DNA of 64,000 nucleotides from Methanoregula sp. UBA247 (lineage in GTDB: Archaea > Halobacteriota > Methanomicrobia > Methanomicrobiales > Methanospirillaceae), in assembly GCA_002495055.1 (NCBI GenBank), contig DADR01000024.1, positions 421 through 64,420 on the forward strand. Reading direction: 5' to 3'. Below are positions 44,001-59,000 of the stretch, piece by piece. Each line of letters opens with the position of its first letter. Positions within the stretch are counted from its first letter, which is position 1. Both the position numbers and the translations under genes were made by a program. The notes under the pieces are model-generated. The model did not search any database and was not told the origin of the DNA. It worked only from the letters and a program-made list of their open reading frames with translations.

Positions 44001-47000
44001 TCATTTTGCCTTTTTATAACAAATCTGCGCCTCATCATGTTTACCGATAGTATCAAGAACGCCACCGATATCCTTCCATACCTCTTTACGTCCAGGATCA
44101 ATTTCCAGCGCCCGTTTGAAGGAAGTCAGAGAATCCTGATACTTTCCTGACTCAAATAGTGCCTTGCCTTTATAGATCCAGGCGTCCACAAAATCCGGTT
44201 GGAGAGAGATCATCGCACTGAACGCTTGATCAGCTTCCTGATATCGCGCCAGTGCAATGAGTGCGCTGCCTTTGGTAAAATAGGCAATTGAGAACGAGGG
44301 GTCTACCGATACCGCATGATCATATGATTCGATTGCCGCTTCGTTCTGATGCTGAGCTGCCAGTGCCATACCATGACGCGTCCACCCGACTACATTATCC
44401 GGGTATATTTCAAGGCTTTTTTCATATGCCGCCTGAGCCTCCTGATACTTCCCGAGATCGTACAATACATTTCCTTTCCCCATCCAGGCATCCGCAAGGT
44501 TACCATTCAGTTCGAGTGCTTTATCGAATGTCTCGACAGCATCCCTCGACATACCCAGCTCTGCCAGTGAAATCCCTTTATAGGATAATGTTTCCGGGCT
44601 TTGTTTGATCTCAAGAGATCGGTCATACGATTGAACCGCCTGCCGGTGGTTGTCAAGTGCAGCGTATGCTCTCCCTTCAAAGTAATATACTTCGGCTGAA
44701 CCGTGGTTGTTTTCGAGAGCATGCTCAAAAGCGGTAATAGCCGCTTCATAATTACCCATCTCGAAATATGCCCGTCCCTTCCAGAAGAATGCCTGATAAC
44801 AGGTGGGATTTATTTCCCATGCACGTTCAAATGTGGAGATTGCGGCATCATGGTTTCCGAGCGCGAGGAGAGCCCGGCCTTTCTCATAGATTGCATGAGT
44901 AAATCCGGGATTATGCGAAAGTGCACGATCGAAAGAGGCTATTGCCTCTTCATTCTTTCCTATGTGCATAAGCGCTCTTCCCCTCTCGTAAAGTGCATCT
45001 TCGTATTCGGGATTAATTCTTAGTGCTGAATCGAATGAAATAACCGATTCTTCATACTCATGAAGATGTGCCAAAGCTACCCCTTTGTGATGGAAAACCT
45101 CTGAATACTGGTCATTTAACATTAAAGCCTGATTGAATGCAGTTATTGCCTCGTCATATCGTTCGCGCTGAAGGTAAGCGACACCCCGGTAATAGAGGGC
45201 TTCCGGGAACTCCGGTTGGAGGGTGAGTGCCTGATCAATTGCGGTATGTGCATCGCTATGCCGGTTCAGGTGAATGAGTGCAATACCCCGGTAAAGGTGT
45301 GGTAAAGCGTACGTTGCATCCATAGAGATTGCCTGATCATAGCAATCAAGTGCCGCATCGTATCTCCCAAGATTTGCTTCTGAAATTCCCTTGTAGAGCC
45401 ATATTTCTGAAAATGTTCCACTCTCACCAAGAGCACGGTCGAATACACTTACTGCCTCATGATACATCGACAGACTTGCGAGTGCCCGGCCCTTTTGAAA
45501 TAATGCTTTGACACATTTTGGACGGTGAACCAGTGCAGCATCGAAGTTTTTAATCGCATCATTATACCTGCCAATACGGGAGAAAGAAACTCCAAGGTAA
45601 TAATATGCCCGGGCATCTTTTATGTCGATACTTAAAGCCTTGAGATATGATCGTATGGCTTCCTGGTCCTGACCAAGTGCAGACTGGGCGATTCCCTTTG
45701 CAGTCCAGATAAATGAAGCGGTAGGCCGGAGACGTAATGCCAGGTTAAACGATACTACAGCAGGATCAAAACGTGAAAGTCGTATAAGAGCCATTCCTTT
45801 ATGGTAAAGCGCCTCGATATGTTTCGGCTCGATTCCCAGAGCATTGTCATACGATAACACCGCTTCGGGATCCATTCCCAGTTCATAGAGTGCCCGCCCT
45901 TTGTAATAGAAAGCTGACGCGAAATCCGGACGAATTTCCAGTGCCTTACAAAAGGCTTCTATGGCATCTTCAAAGCTGGAAAGCGAGAAAAGTGCAGTTC
46001 CTTTGTAGTACCATGCATCAGCATTATTCGTGTCGATCTCCAGGGTTTTTACATACGCTTCGATCGCTTCGTTATATCTCTTAAGATCTGCCAGAGCCAT
46101 CCCACGGTGTAACCATGCCTCAACAGACAATGGTGTAATCTGTAGTACGCGGTCAAATGCGTCGATTGCATCTTTTTGACGTCCGGTAGCGACCAGAGAT
46201 AAACCTTCGTGATAGAAAGCTGTCGCATTTCCTGCATCAAGGTCGATATTTTTATTGAATGCAAGGATAGCATCTTCATGACGCCCCAGATTGGCCAGTG
46301 CAAGTCCTTTGGAGAAATAGACTTCTGCGTTATTCTTCTCGATGCTGAGTGCTTTATCAAAGGACCGTACACCTTCGCGGTACATACTCAGTGATGCCAG
46401 TGCCTTTCCTTTGTTAAACCATGCCTCTGCAAAGGACCCATCAATCTCAAGTGACCGGTCAAACGCTTTGATGGCTTCTTCGAACATACCCGTCCGGGTA
46501 AGTGCAACCCCTTTGTAGTGAAGTGCCAAAGCGTGTTTCGGATCAAGAGCGATTACCTGGTCGTACGCAGCAATTGCATCGTTTGTTTGTTCAAGAATAT
46601 CCAGTGAGCGCGCCTTGTTATAATATGCCTCAGAAAAATCCGGTTTTATTGAGAGTGCGTTATCAAAGGAGGAAATGGCATCTTTGTGCCGTGTGAGTTT
46701 TGCAAAGATGATACCCTGTTCAAACCAGGCCTGAGCATTATCCGCATCGATTCTCAGCAAACGTCCGAATGCTTCTGCACCTTCGTTATATTTTCCAAGT
46801 TCGGCAGATGATGCTGCATAATGATAGAGTGCATCTGTATCATCAGGTTTGAGAGTGAGTACATGTTCCAATACCGCAATTGCATCTTCAAATTTACGGA
46901 GATGGAATAAGGCTGTTCCTTTTGCGTATAATGCACTGCTATCTTCCGGCTCATAGGAGAGAACCTTATCAAAAGATCTGATTGCGTCTTCAAATTTTCC

Positions 47001-50000
47001 CAGTGTAGCAAAGACTTTTCCTCGTTCCAGAAACGCCCGGGGATTTTTTGGCAGGTAGATAATACTGTCGTCAAAAGCAGCTATAGCACCATCAGGATTA
47101 CCAAGATGTGCAAGCACTAATCCTTTCTCAAACCAGATTTCCGGATCTGTTTTATTCAGTGCAAGTGCTGCATCAAATGCCTGTTCAGCTTCCTCGTATC
47201 TGCCTAACGATACTAAAGATAATCCTTGCAAATAGATCGGTTCGAACCGGTCCGGGGCCTGAGTAAAAGCCTTTTTAAAAATCTTTTGTGCCTCATCATG
47301 CCTTTCTAAGTTTGCAAGAGCCCGTCCCTTCTCATAGAGAATCTCACCATTGTCAGGATCAACACTCAGCGCACTATCAAAAATAAGAACTGCTTCGTTA
47401 AACTTCGCAAGGCGGAACAGAGCATTTCCTTCTGAAAAGAGCAATAAAATATTATGAGGATCGTTTTGTCGTGCTTTCTCAAAAGATTCTACAGCATCCT
47501 GATCTTTTCCAAGATGTTCAGATGCTATGCCTTTATGGAACCAGGCTGCTGAATAATCGGGAATGCGTAAAAGCATCTGATCGAATGCTCCAATCGCCTC
47601 ATCATACCGTCCGAGATTTTCAAGTGCCAGACCCTGATTGTAGTATCCTTCGGCAAAGTCAGGATCAAGTGTAAGAGCATTTGAAAAGGACGATTCGGCT
47701 TCTTCATATCTGCCCAGCATTGCATAAGCAAGTCCCTGTTCGAAATGCCCATCCCTGTTCTTGTCATCAATAGCAAGGGCACGGGAGAAAGCCAAGACAG
47801 CTTCTTCATATTGTTTCAGGTTTAAAAGGGTGAATCCTTTTTCATAATGGGCAGCATACGCATCCGGGTTAAGCGCGATAGCCCGGTCGAATGTCATTTT
47901 TGCTTCATCAAAACGTTTGAGATAGGTCAGGACAAGGCCTTTGTTATACCAGCCCTCGTAATTTCCTGAATCAAGGGAAAGAGCTGCACTGAATGCTGAA
48001 AGTGCATCCTCATACTGTTTCATGGTTTTAAGAACCAGTCCTTTCTGGAAATATGCTGGTGAATAGGATGATTCGACGGCTATTGCCCGGTCAAAAGCAG
48101 AGATAGCTTCTGGGTTCTTTGACAGACGGCTGAATGCCAGTCCCTGATCAAAGAACGCATTAACAAACTTTGGATCAATGGTTGTCGCTTGTTCAAAAGC
48201 TTCAATTGCTTCCCAATCTTTGCCTAACTTCGCCAGCGCCAGGCCTTTGTCATAATAGGCGTTTGCATACCTTGGATTGATAGCCAGAACCTTGTCATAC
48301 GATGAGACAGCTTCTTCATATCTGCCAAGTTCAAGGAGGGCAATCGCCCGATCATACCACCCGTAAGCAGAACCAGGTTTTATCTCCAGCGCCCTGGTGA
48401 GGGCCTCGACGGCAGGCTCATACTGACTGAGGGAGAGAAGGGTGCTGCCTTTCCGTAACCATGCTGGTGCACAGGACGGGTCGTTGGCGAGCACACGGTC
48501 AAAACAGGCGATCGCTTCCTGATAATTCCCGAGTTCAATATATGCCTTCCCTTTCCGGTACCAGGCAGTATTATTGTCCGGAGAAAGGACAATGGTTCTC
48601 TCAAATGCTTCGAGTGCTTCGGGGATGCGTTCCAGCTCAAAAAGTACACTACCCGTGAGCAACCAGACGTCAGCATGGGTATTTTCAAGACTCAGGGAGG
48701 ATTCCAGCGCCTGATGGGCTTCATCAAATCGTTTGAGACAGGTAAGGACAAGTCCTTTGTTATACCAACCCTCAGAATTTCCCGAATCGAGGGAAAGAGC
48801 TGCACTGAATGCTGAAAGTGCTTCCTTATACTGTCTCATGGTTTTAAGAACCAGTCCTTTCTGGAAATATGCTGGTGAATAGGATGATTCGACGGCTATT
48901 GCCCGGTCAAAAGCAGAGATAGCTTCTGGGTTCTTTGACAGACGGCTGAATGCCAGTCCCTGATCAAAGAATGCATTAACAAACTTTGGATCAATGGTTG
49001 TCGCTTGTTCAAAAGCTTCAATTGCTTCCCGGTCTTTGCCTAACTTCGCCAGAGCAAGACCCTTGTCATAATAGGCGTTTGCATATCTTGGATTGATAGC
49101 CAGAACCCTGTCATACGACAAGACGGCTTCTTCATATCTGCCAAGTTCAAGGAGGGCAATCGCCCGATCATACCACCCGTAAGCAGAACCGGGTTGAATT
49201 TCCAGCGCCCGGGTGAGGGCCTCGACGGCAGGCTCATACTGACTGAGGGAGAGAAGGGTGCTGCCTTTCCGTAACCATGCTGGTGCACGGGACGGATCGT
49301 TGGCGAGCACACGATCAAAACAGGCGATCGCTTCCTGATAGTTCCCGAGTTCAATATACGCCTTCCCTTTCCGGTACCAGGCAGTATTATTGTCCGGAGA
49401 AAGGACAATGGTTCTCTCAAATGCCTCCAGTGCTTCGGGGATGCGTTCCAGCTTAAAAAGTACACTGCCCGTGAGCAACCAGACGTCAGCGTGGGTATTT
49501 TCAAGACTCAGGGAGGATTCCAGCGCCTGATGGGCTTCATCAAATCGTTTGAGACAGGTAAGGACAAGTCCTTTGTTATACCAACCCTCAGAATTTCCCG
49601 AATCGAGGGTAAGAGCTGCACTGAATGCTGAAAGTGCATCCTCATACTGTTTCATGGTTTTAAGAACCAGTCCTTTCTGGAAATATGCTGGTGAATAGGA
49701 TGATTCGACGGCTATCGCCCGGTCAAAAGCAGAGATAGCTTCCTGGTTCTTTGACAGACGGCTGAATGCCAGTCCCTGATCAAAGAACGCATTAACAAAC
49801 TTTGGATCAATGGTTGTCGCTTGTTCAAAAGCTTCAATTGCTTCCCGATCTTTGTCTAACTTCGCCAGCGCCAGGCCTTTGTCATAATAGGCGTTTGCAT
49901 ACCTTGGATTGATAGAAAGAACCCTGTCATACGACGAGACGGCTTCTTCATATCTGCCAAGTTCAACGAGGGCAATCGCCCGATCATACCACCCGTAAGC

Positions 50001-53000
50001 AGAACCGGGTTGAATTTCCAGCGCCCGGGTGAGGGCTTCAACGGCAGGTTCATACTGACTGAGGGAGAGAAGGGTGCTGCCTTTCCGTAACCATGCTGGT
50101 GCACAGGACGGGTCGTTGGCGAGCACACGGTCAAAACAGGCGATTGCTTCCTGAGAGTTCCCGAGTTCAATATACGCCTTTCCCTTCCGGTACCAGGCAG
50201 TATTATTGTCCGGAGAAAGGACAATGGTTCTCTCAAATGCCTCCAGTGCTTCGGGGATTCGTTCCAGCTCAAAAAGTACGCTACCCGTGAGCAGCCAGAC
50301 GTCAGCTTGGGTAGTATCAAGACTCAGGGACGATTCGAGCGCCTGCAGGGCTTCATCAGGCCGACGGAGTTTCACAAGAGCAAGGGCACGCATATATAAC
50401 AACGTGGCATTGGGGGATGTCAGCTGTAACATCCTGTCAAAAGAATGAAGGGCTTTCTCATTTTTCCCAAGGTTCGCAAAGGCAAGACCTGTCTGATATA
50501 CCGCATCCGTGATGGAAGAATCGTACGTAAGTGCCTGGTTGAACGACCGGATTGCCTTTTCATATTTCCCGGTGGCGCTCAGCACGAGCCCTTTATAATA
50601 ATGTGCCAGAGCGTGTTCCGGTACATAATCAAGTACATAGTCAAACGCTTTTATGGCATCTGAGTATTTGCCGATGCGGAAGAGTGCAAGACCTTTATTA
50701 TACGCTGCGTCAGATTGAGTGGAATCCAGGTTTAAAGCCCGATCAAAGGCAATGACAGCCTCTTCATCATGCCCGATTGCGGATAGTGCCTGACCTTTAC
50801 CAAATGCGGCCTGAGCATTATTGGGATCCAGTGCGAGTGTCTTATCAAATGCTGCAATGGCCTCATTGAAATCAGTAAGCCTGAAAAGGATCGTACCTTT
50901 TGCTAACCACGTAGCAGCATCATCCGGGGAGATTTCAAGTGCATGGTTCAGTGATCCAAGTGCGTCGTGATCACGACCGGCTGCCATAAGCGAGTGTCCC
51001 CGGTTGAAATGGAGTGCCCCCTTATCAGGGCCGAGTGAAAGTGCCAAATCAAATGCGGTGATTGCTTCTTCATGTCGTCCGGTATTTGAGAGTGCAAGCC
51101 CTTTTTCATACGCCGCATCCTGCATGCCGGGATTAAGTTGAAGAACCCGATCAAAGCATGGTATCGATTCATCGAACCGATTTAATTTGCCAAGAACGCT
51201 GGCTTTATGATACCACGCAACTGCGCAGGAGTCATCAAGGGATAATCCTCTCTCCAATGCATCCAGTGCATCATCATAGAGCGACATCTTTTCATAAGCA
51301 GTACCACGGTAGTACCATGCTGCGACATTCTGGTCATCACTATTTGTTACTTTTTCAAATGCGGTGATCGCTTCTTCCCAGCGTTTAAGATGGAGAAGAG
51401 CTTTTCCCCGATGCATCAGGGCAAAAATATTCTGAGGTTTGCGTTTCAGGGATTTTGCGAAAAATTCAACTGCTTCTTTATACCTGCCTAGTTTGTAGAG
51501 CGAATACCCCTTGCAGGCATGGAGATCCGGATTTGCCGAATCGTTTTCAAGTGCCCGGTCCAGCGCAACCACCGCATCTTCGTAGCGGGCTAACTTTGCA
51601 AGTGAGATACCTCTTCCCCGATGTGCCAGAGTATTTTCCGGATCGCTGGCAAGGGTAGCATCGAATTCCGCTATTGCATCTTCATAACGATTGATCTTCT
51701 GCAGGATCTCTCCTTTCATCCGGTGTGAAACGGGATCTGAAGTATCAAATTCAAGTGCACGATCAAAGGATGCCAGGGCATCCTCAAATCTTTCAAGTTC
51801 AAACAGGACAAGTCCCTTTTCCACGTAAATACGGGAATTGTTAAGACCGAGCTCAATGCAGCGGTTATATGCTTCAAGAGCAGAATCCGGCTTTTTTAAT
51901 CGGGAGAGTGCAAGTCCCTTTTCAAACAGGATGTCGACTGAATCGGGTTTGAGTTGAAGTAGGTTCTGAAATGCATCTACGGCTTCTTCGTATTTTTTAA
52001 GAATAACCAGAGCTCTTCCCATTTCGCTCCATGACTCGATCCGTGATGGGTTAAGAGCAAGCGACCTGCTGAAAGCTTCTATGGCGTCAGGGTAATGATG
52101 TAATTTCACAAGGGCAATACCTTTGAAATAAAAAACCCGTTCGCATTCAGGATCGATCCGGGTAATATTGGTATATCCGGCAATTGCATCTTCATACAAT
52201 GTCTGATGGTCAAAAGCCCGTGCCTGGCCATAGAGTGCTGTCAGATCTTCAGGATTTGTGATCAGGACCTGCCTGAATGCATCAGCTGCCTCAGGGTAGA
52301 TACCAAGTGCAAAAAGTGCTCTACCTTTCTGAAGATACGCATCGGCAAAATCCGGCATCAGCCGATTGGCCTGTTCGAAAGACACTGCCGCTTCTGATAA
52401 TTTTTTACCTTTGGCAAGTACGATTCCCTTATAATAAAATGCCTCCCCGAATTGTGGTTCAAGCGACAGTGCCTGGTCGAATGCATTTACCGCTTCATCA
52501 TTATTCTCGAGGTTGAGATGTGCTCTCCCTTTATAAAACCAGGTGTGGGGGTTCTTTGCATCAACCTCGAGTGAGGCATTATAGGAAAGGACTGCTTCCG
52601 GATAGTTCCCGATTGCGAAGAGACAGAATCCCTTGATAAGCCATGCATTGGCGAGTGCCGGATTAACCTCAAGTGCACGTGAAAGGTCTGAAATTGCCTG
52701 GTTGAAGTCACCCAGTTCTGCGAGTGAAAGACCTTTGTGGTAAATTGCATCTGTATAACCTGGATCGATCTCAAGTGTTCGTGTGAATGAATTCACCGCT
52801 TCATTATGATGTCCTGATGCTGCGAGCGATAGTCCCATCTGGTAATGGGCATCAGTTTTTAAAGGACTGATTGCAATAGCAGCCTCAAATGCAGCAATTG
52901 CTTCTTCATGGTTTTCCATGTGTGCAAGTGCAATCCCTTTTTGGTAGAGTACCTCAGGATCATCCGGGGTAATATCCAGGTTTATGTTATAGGCAAATAC

Positions 53001-56000
53001 TGCTTCGTTATACATTCCGACATTTGTGAGTGCTCTGCCTTTGTGGAAGAATGCCGGTGCATAACCGGGAATCAGTTCCAACAGACGATCGAATGATGCA
53101 ACCGCTTCAAGATTTCTGCCAAGGGAAATCAATGCCAGGCCTTTATCATAATATGCCTGTGCTGCCGTGGGATCCAGTTCAATCGTCCGTTCAAAAGCGC
53201 TTACTGCCAGATCATACTGTTCAAGCCCGACAAGTGCTTTTCCTTTTTGGTATATGGCTTCCATAAAACCGGGCTTGAGGTCCAGTGCTTTCTCGCATGC
53301 AGCAAGTGACTCTTCATTGCGTCCCAGATCATGAAGTGCAATAGCTTTATTGAGTGCAGCTTCAGGGAAATTCGACTCCAGTTCGAGTGTACGGTCAAAT
53401 GCCTCGATTGAATCCTGGTAATTGCCTATGGCATGGAGGGCAAGTCCTTTCTGGAAAAACCCGGGGGCATACTCTGGCATCAGTAAAAGAGTTTTATCAA
53501 ATGCGTCAATCGCATCATTATACCTGCCAAGCTTTGAAAAGGCAACTCCACGATTATAATGTGCAGCTCCAAGATTGGGATCAATTTCCAGTGATTGGTC
53601 GAATTCCAGGATTGCGTTGTCAAATTGTTTTACTGACAGGAGAGCGATTCCCTTGGAGAAATGTGCATCGGCAAAATTTGCCTCATGCTCCAGTGCACGG
53701 TCATAAGCATCTATTGCATCCGGCACATTCCCCAGATCAAAAAGAGCTCTTCCTTTCTGGAAATAAGCATGGGAATTTTTGGGATTATTGGCGATAATCT
53801 TATTAAAATCCCTGATAGCTTCTTTGAATTTACCGAGATTGTACAATGCGATGCCTTTACGCATCCTTGCATCCTGGTATTTTGGTTTTAACTGAAGTGT
53901 TTTTTCAAAAGCAAAGATTGCTTCATTATACTGGTTCAGGCCTGCATATGACTTGCCTTTGTGATAAAATGCAAGTGCATTTTCCGGATCATAGATAAGT
54001 GCTTTATCAAAGGCTTTCAGGGCTTCTTCATATCTGCCAAGTTTGGAAAGTGCGATGCCTTTGTTATAGTGACCCTGCGCATTACTTGTGTCCTTTTCCA
54101 GGTTTTTATCGAAAGATTCGATAGCTTCGCTGTATTTTTCCAATTTTAATTGCGCGAGACCCTTATTGTAATATACTTCTGTATATTCAGATTCAATTTC
54201 CAGGGCTTTGTTGAATGCATCAATTGCTTCCAGGTTTTTTCCATTGTGGATTAAAGCTCTTCCCTTGTTATACCAGGCAGGAGCAAATGAAGGCAGGAGT
54301 TCGATGGACTTTTCAAATGCGGTGATGGCATCGCGGTGATCACCGAGTTTTACCAAAGAAAGTCCTTTGTGGTAGTGTGCGTCGCTGTTCCCGGGATTGA
54401 TTTCAATGAGCACCTCAAAAGCATGAATCGATTCATCAATCCTGTTTAATTTATCCAGTGCAAGTCCTTTGTAAAGGAATGCGTCGATACATCTCTGGTT
54501 CAGGGAGATTGCGTTGTCAAAAGCAGAAATAGCGTCCTGATATTGTCCCAGGTCATAGAGCGCTTTACCATTTTTAACCCAGCCGTCTTCCTGATCTGCA
54601 TGTATTTTTAACGATTTTGTATAGGCAACAATTGCATCTTCGGTTCGTCCGAGTCCATAAAGGGCATCCCCCTTACGCATCCAGATGTCACTGAGGGCAG
54701 GGTTAATTTCGAGCGCCCGTGTGTATGATGCTACAGAATCCTGGATCTTTCCCGTATCGTAAAGAGCATTCCCTTTTTTCACCCAGCCCTCTGCAAAATT
54801 AGAATTGATCTCAAGCGCTTTGGTATAGGCAAGGATAGCATCCTGCTTTCTCTCAAGAGAATAGAGTGCATTTCCCTTCTGCATCCAGATCTCAATAATG
54901 GTAGGATTTAGCGAGAGGATCCGGTCGTGTGTTTCGATGGCATCAGAATACCGGTTCAGATTGATGAGGCACTTTGCACGACACATCAACGCTTCGATCT
55001 GTGAAGGATTTACTGATAAGCTTCGATCCAGTAATTGTAAAGCCACTTCGTACTGTGATAACTCCGCATTGGCGATACCCTGGTACATAAAACCGTCAGT
55101 AAGAGATGGATCAATATCTGTTGCCTTTTTCATTGCAATTATCGCGTCTTCATACCGTTTTAACTGCAGGTAGGAAACCCCGAGGTAATAATAATTTAAT
55201 GCATCCGATGGCTCAAGCCCAACTGCGGTTTCGAAAGCAACCAGGGCATCATTGTATCGTTCACGCTGGACAAGTGCAACACCTTTGAAATGGTGTGCGG
55301 AAGCATTTGTTGGATCAAGTGCAATTGCTTTTTCGAATGCTTTTATTGCATCATTAAATCGTTCCAGTCCGGCAAAAGCAACGCCCAAAAAGTAAAAACC
55401 AAGTGCATTTTCCGGTTCAATATCCAACGACTTCTCGAATGCCTTAATGGCTTCATCATATTGTTCACGCTGGGCCAGAGCGATACCTTTCTGGTAGAGA
55501 ATATCGGGATCTTTTGGTGTAATTTCCAGTGCCTGGTCATAGGATACAATAGCTTCTAATGGTTTTCCCAGGTGCAGCAGAGCATTCCCCCGCTCAAAAA
55601 ATGCACGTGAGCAACTGCGGTTGATTTCTAGTGTTTTATCATATGCATGCACTGCTTCTTCAAATCGGCCAAGAGCCGAATAACTAATGCCCAGGTAACA
55701 CCAGGCCCACATATCCTGAGGTTGCTCTTCAACCGATTGGCCAAGAATGGTAACTGCTTCCTCGTAACGGCATAACCGGATAAGTTCAATACTTTTTCGT
55801 AGGGTAGCTTCAGTAAATTCTGGATTTAAAGCGATGGCGTGATCGAAAGCTGAGATTGCATCTTCCGGTAAATCGAGATGGGTGAGGGCAATTCCTTTAC
55901 GAAGCCATGAATCTGTATGATCCGGATTCAGCATAAGAGCTGCATCAAAGGCTTCGCGTGCAGCCTGATATTGTAAAAGGTTTAATAATGCAATCCCTTT

Positions 56001-59000
56001 TCCAGAGAATGCATCTGAATTTTGAGGGGAAATTGCAAGCAGACGATCAAAGATTTCTATTGCATCTGAATATCTTTCGAGGTTTATTAGAGTCGTACCC
56101 CGGAGATAAAGAGCTGGAGTATAGACAGGATCGATTTCGATTGCCTGATCGAATTCTCTTATCGCTTCTCTGAACTTTTCCAGCTGAACAAGAGAAAACC
56201 CCTTGTTGTAATACGCATCTACATGGTCAGGTTTGATGGCAAGAGTGCGGTCAAATGCTATTATTGCTTCATCAAACTGCTCAAGTTTAATGAGAGTTGT
56301 TCCCTTATGGGACCAGGTTTTAACATCATCGGGGTTGATCTCAAGCGCCTGGTTATAAGAGGTAATTGCATCGTGGTACAGACCCAGGGAAGCAAGTGAA
56401 TTCCCCTTACCGTAGAGTGCAGGAGCACACAGGTGGTTGATTTCAACCGCCTTATCAAATGCCAGTACTGCTTTTTCGAATTGTCCCAGCGCCGCAAGCG
56501 AGGAACCCTGGTAACACCATGCCAGGGCATCACGGGGACTCTCCTTAAGGGTTTGCCTGAATACTGCAACTGCCTCTTCATATCTTTTTAGTTTAAAGAG
56601 AGCAATTCCTTTTCGGACCGGGGCTTCTTTCCCTTCCGGATCTAAAACGATGGTTTGATCGAATGCAGCTATCGCCTCTTCATATTCTTTTAACTGGAGG
56701 TGTACAATCCCTGAATAATAATACGATGCTGCATGAGACGGATCGATAGCGATTGAATGATTGAGTTCTGAAAGGGCATCACTATACTGCTCCGTTTCAA
56801 TAAGGGCAATACCTTTGATATGATGGACGATCGCATTGGAGGGTTCGAGTGCAAGAGACTGGTCGAATGCTTTAATGGCATCATAATATCGCTCCTTTCC
56901 CGCATAGGCCACACCAAGGTAATAATACCCTGAAGCATTTTCCGGGTCATGAGAAAGAGCATGTTCAAACGTAACAATCGCATCATCATACTGTTCCTGG
57001 CGGGAAAGGGCAACTCCTTTAAAATAGAGAATTTTTGAGTTATCGGGTTCAATCTTTAATGCCTGATCGTATAAAAGCACGGCATCTGACTGATTTCCCA
57101 GGTTTGACAGTGCATTTGCTTTTTCATAGATAGCGCGGGTGCATTGGCTGTTAATTTCCAGCGCTCTGTCGTACGATCGGATTGCTTCTTCATATCTTTC
57201 CAGAGAAGACAAGGCAATACCCTTATTGCACCACGCCCAGTCATTTTCCGGTTGTTCTTCAAGAGCTCGATTGAGGATCACTACTGCCTCATCATGCCTT
57301 TGAAGTGCAACAAGGACAATACCTTTACGGACTGCTGCCTCAGCATGTTTTGGATTTAAGAGGAGTACTTTGTCAAAAGCAGCGATGGCTTCATCCGGCA
57401 TTCCGAGGTTGTTGAGGGTGATTCCTTTCTGAATCCAGCCTTCAGTAAGCGCCGGGTTCTGTTCGAGAGCATCATTAAACGATACCAGTGCTTCCTGATA
57501 CCGTGAGAGGTGAAAAAGGGCTAATCCCTTGTGATACAATGCTTCGGTGCTCTGGGGCAGCTGTGCCAGTACACCATCCAAATCCACGACAGCCTCATCA
57601 TAATGCCGGATACGGATAAGTGCGGTTCCCCGTTGATAGAGGACAAGGGTGTTCGTTGGGTCAATTTCAAGTGCCTGATCAAATGCATAAACTGCATCGT
57701 CAATTCTATCGAGTTGAATGAGTGCAAGCCCAAGGTTATAATGGGCGTTTACGTAGTTTGGATTGATTACAATGGCCTGTTCAAACGCATCGATTGCCTG
57801 CCCGAACTTTTCGAGTTTTGCTAAAGAAATACCTTTATCGAAAAATGTCTGAGCATATGAGGGTTTAATTTCGATACTTTTATTGAAGGAATCTACGGCT
57901 TCTTCATATCTTCCAATCTTTGCAAGCAGGAGTCCTTTCTGGTGATATGCCGGGGCGTTTTCCCGGTCCTGGGAAATAGTCCTGTCGAATTCCTGGATCG
58001 CCTCATTAATATTTCCCAGTTTTGCAAGGGCGAATCCCTTATGATATATTGCATCGGTATATAACGGATTGATTTTTAATCCACGATCATATGCTGTTAT
58101 TGCCTCTGAAAACCTGCCGAGACTAGCATAAGCTATGCCTTCCTGATAGGCAGCAGAAGCACATTCAGGATCAAGATCGAGCGCCTGTTCGAACGATTCA
58201 ATTGCGTCTTTATGCCTGCCAAGCTTGGCAAGTGCGATACCCCGGTAGTATAGTGATGCAGGATGATCCCGTCTTTTTAAGAGAGTATGTGAAAATGAAG
58301 CCAGTGCATCTTCATAACGGCTGAGTTTGATACTGGCAACACCTTTCAGATATAATGCATCGGAATTTTCCGGCTCCGATGAGAGGACCACATCAAAATC
58401 CAAAGCAGCATCACGGTATTTTTTCTGATGAGCATAGGCAATTCCACGGTTGTAGTGTGCAGAAGTATTTTCCGGTTCAAGTTCCAGGACTTTATTGAAT
58501 GCAACAACAGCATCGCCAAACTTCTGCATCATATTGAATGCCTGTCCCTGGTGAAGCAAGGCGTCGACAAATAAGGGATCAATTTCAAGAGACCGGTTTA
58601 ATGCAACAACAGCATCTTCAAATTTACCGGTTTTGAACAATGAAATTCCTTTAATAGCCCAGATGTCGGAATGTTCCGGTTCATACTCAAGGAATTTATC
58701 CGCTGAACTGTTCGCTTCTTCAAATCGCTCCTGTTTTGCAAGAATGAAACTTCGGTAATACCAAACCCAGACATCAGTAGGATCGATTTCGTATGCCTTA
58801 TTGAAGGCAGTCAATGCATCATCATATTTTCCGAGATCGTACAGGGATATGCCTTTATTATAGAATGCCTTGGCATAATTTGGTACGATCTCGATTGCCT
58901 TATTATATGCAAGAATGGCATCGTTATGTCGGTTGAGATCGGCGAGTGCAATGCCTTTATTATAATAGACCTTTGCGTGTCTTGGATCAACCGTCAAAGC

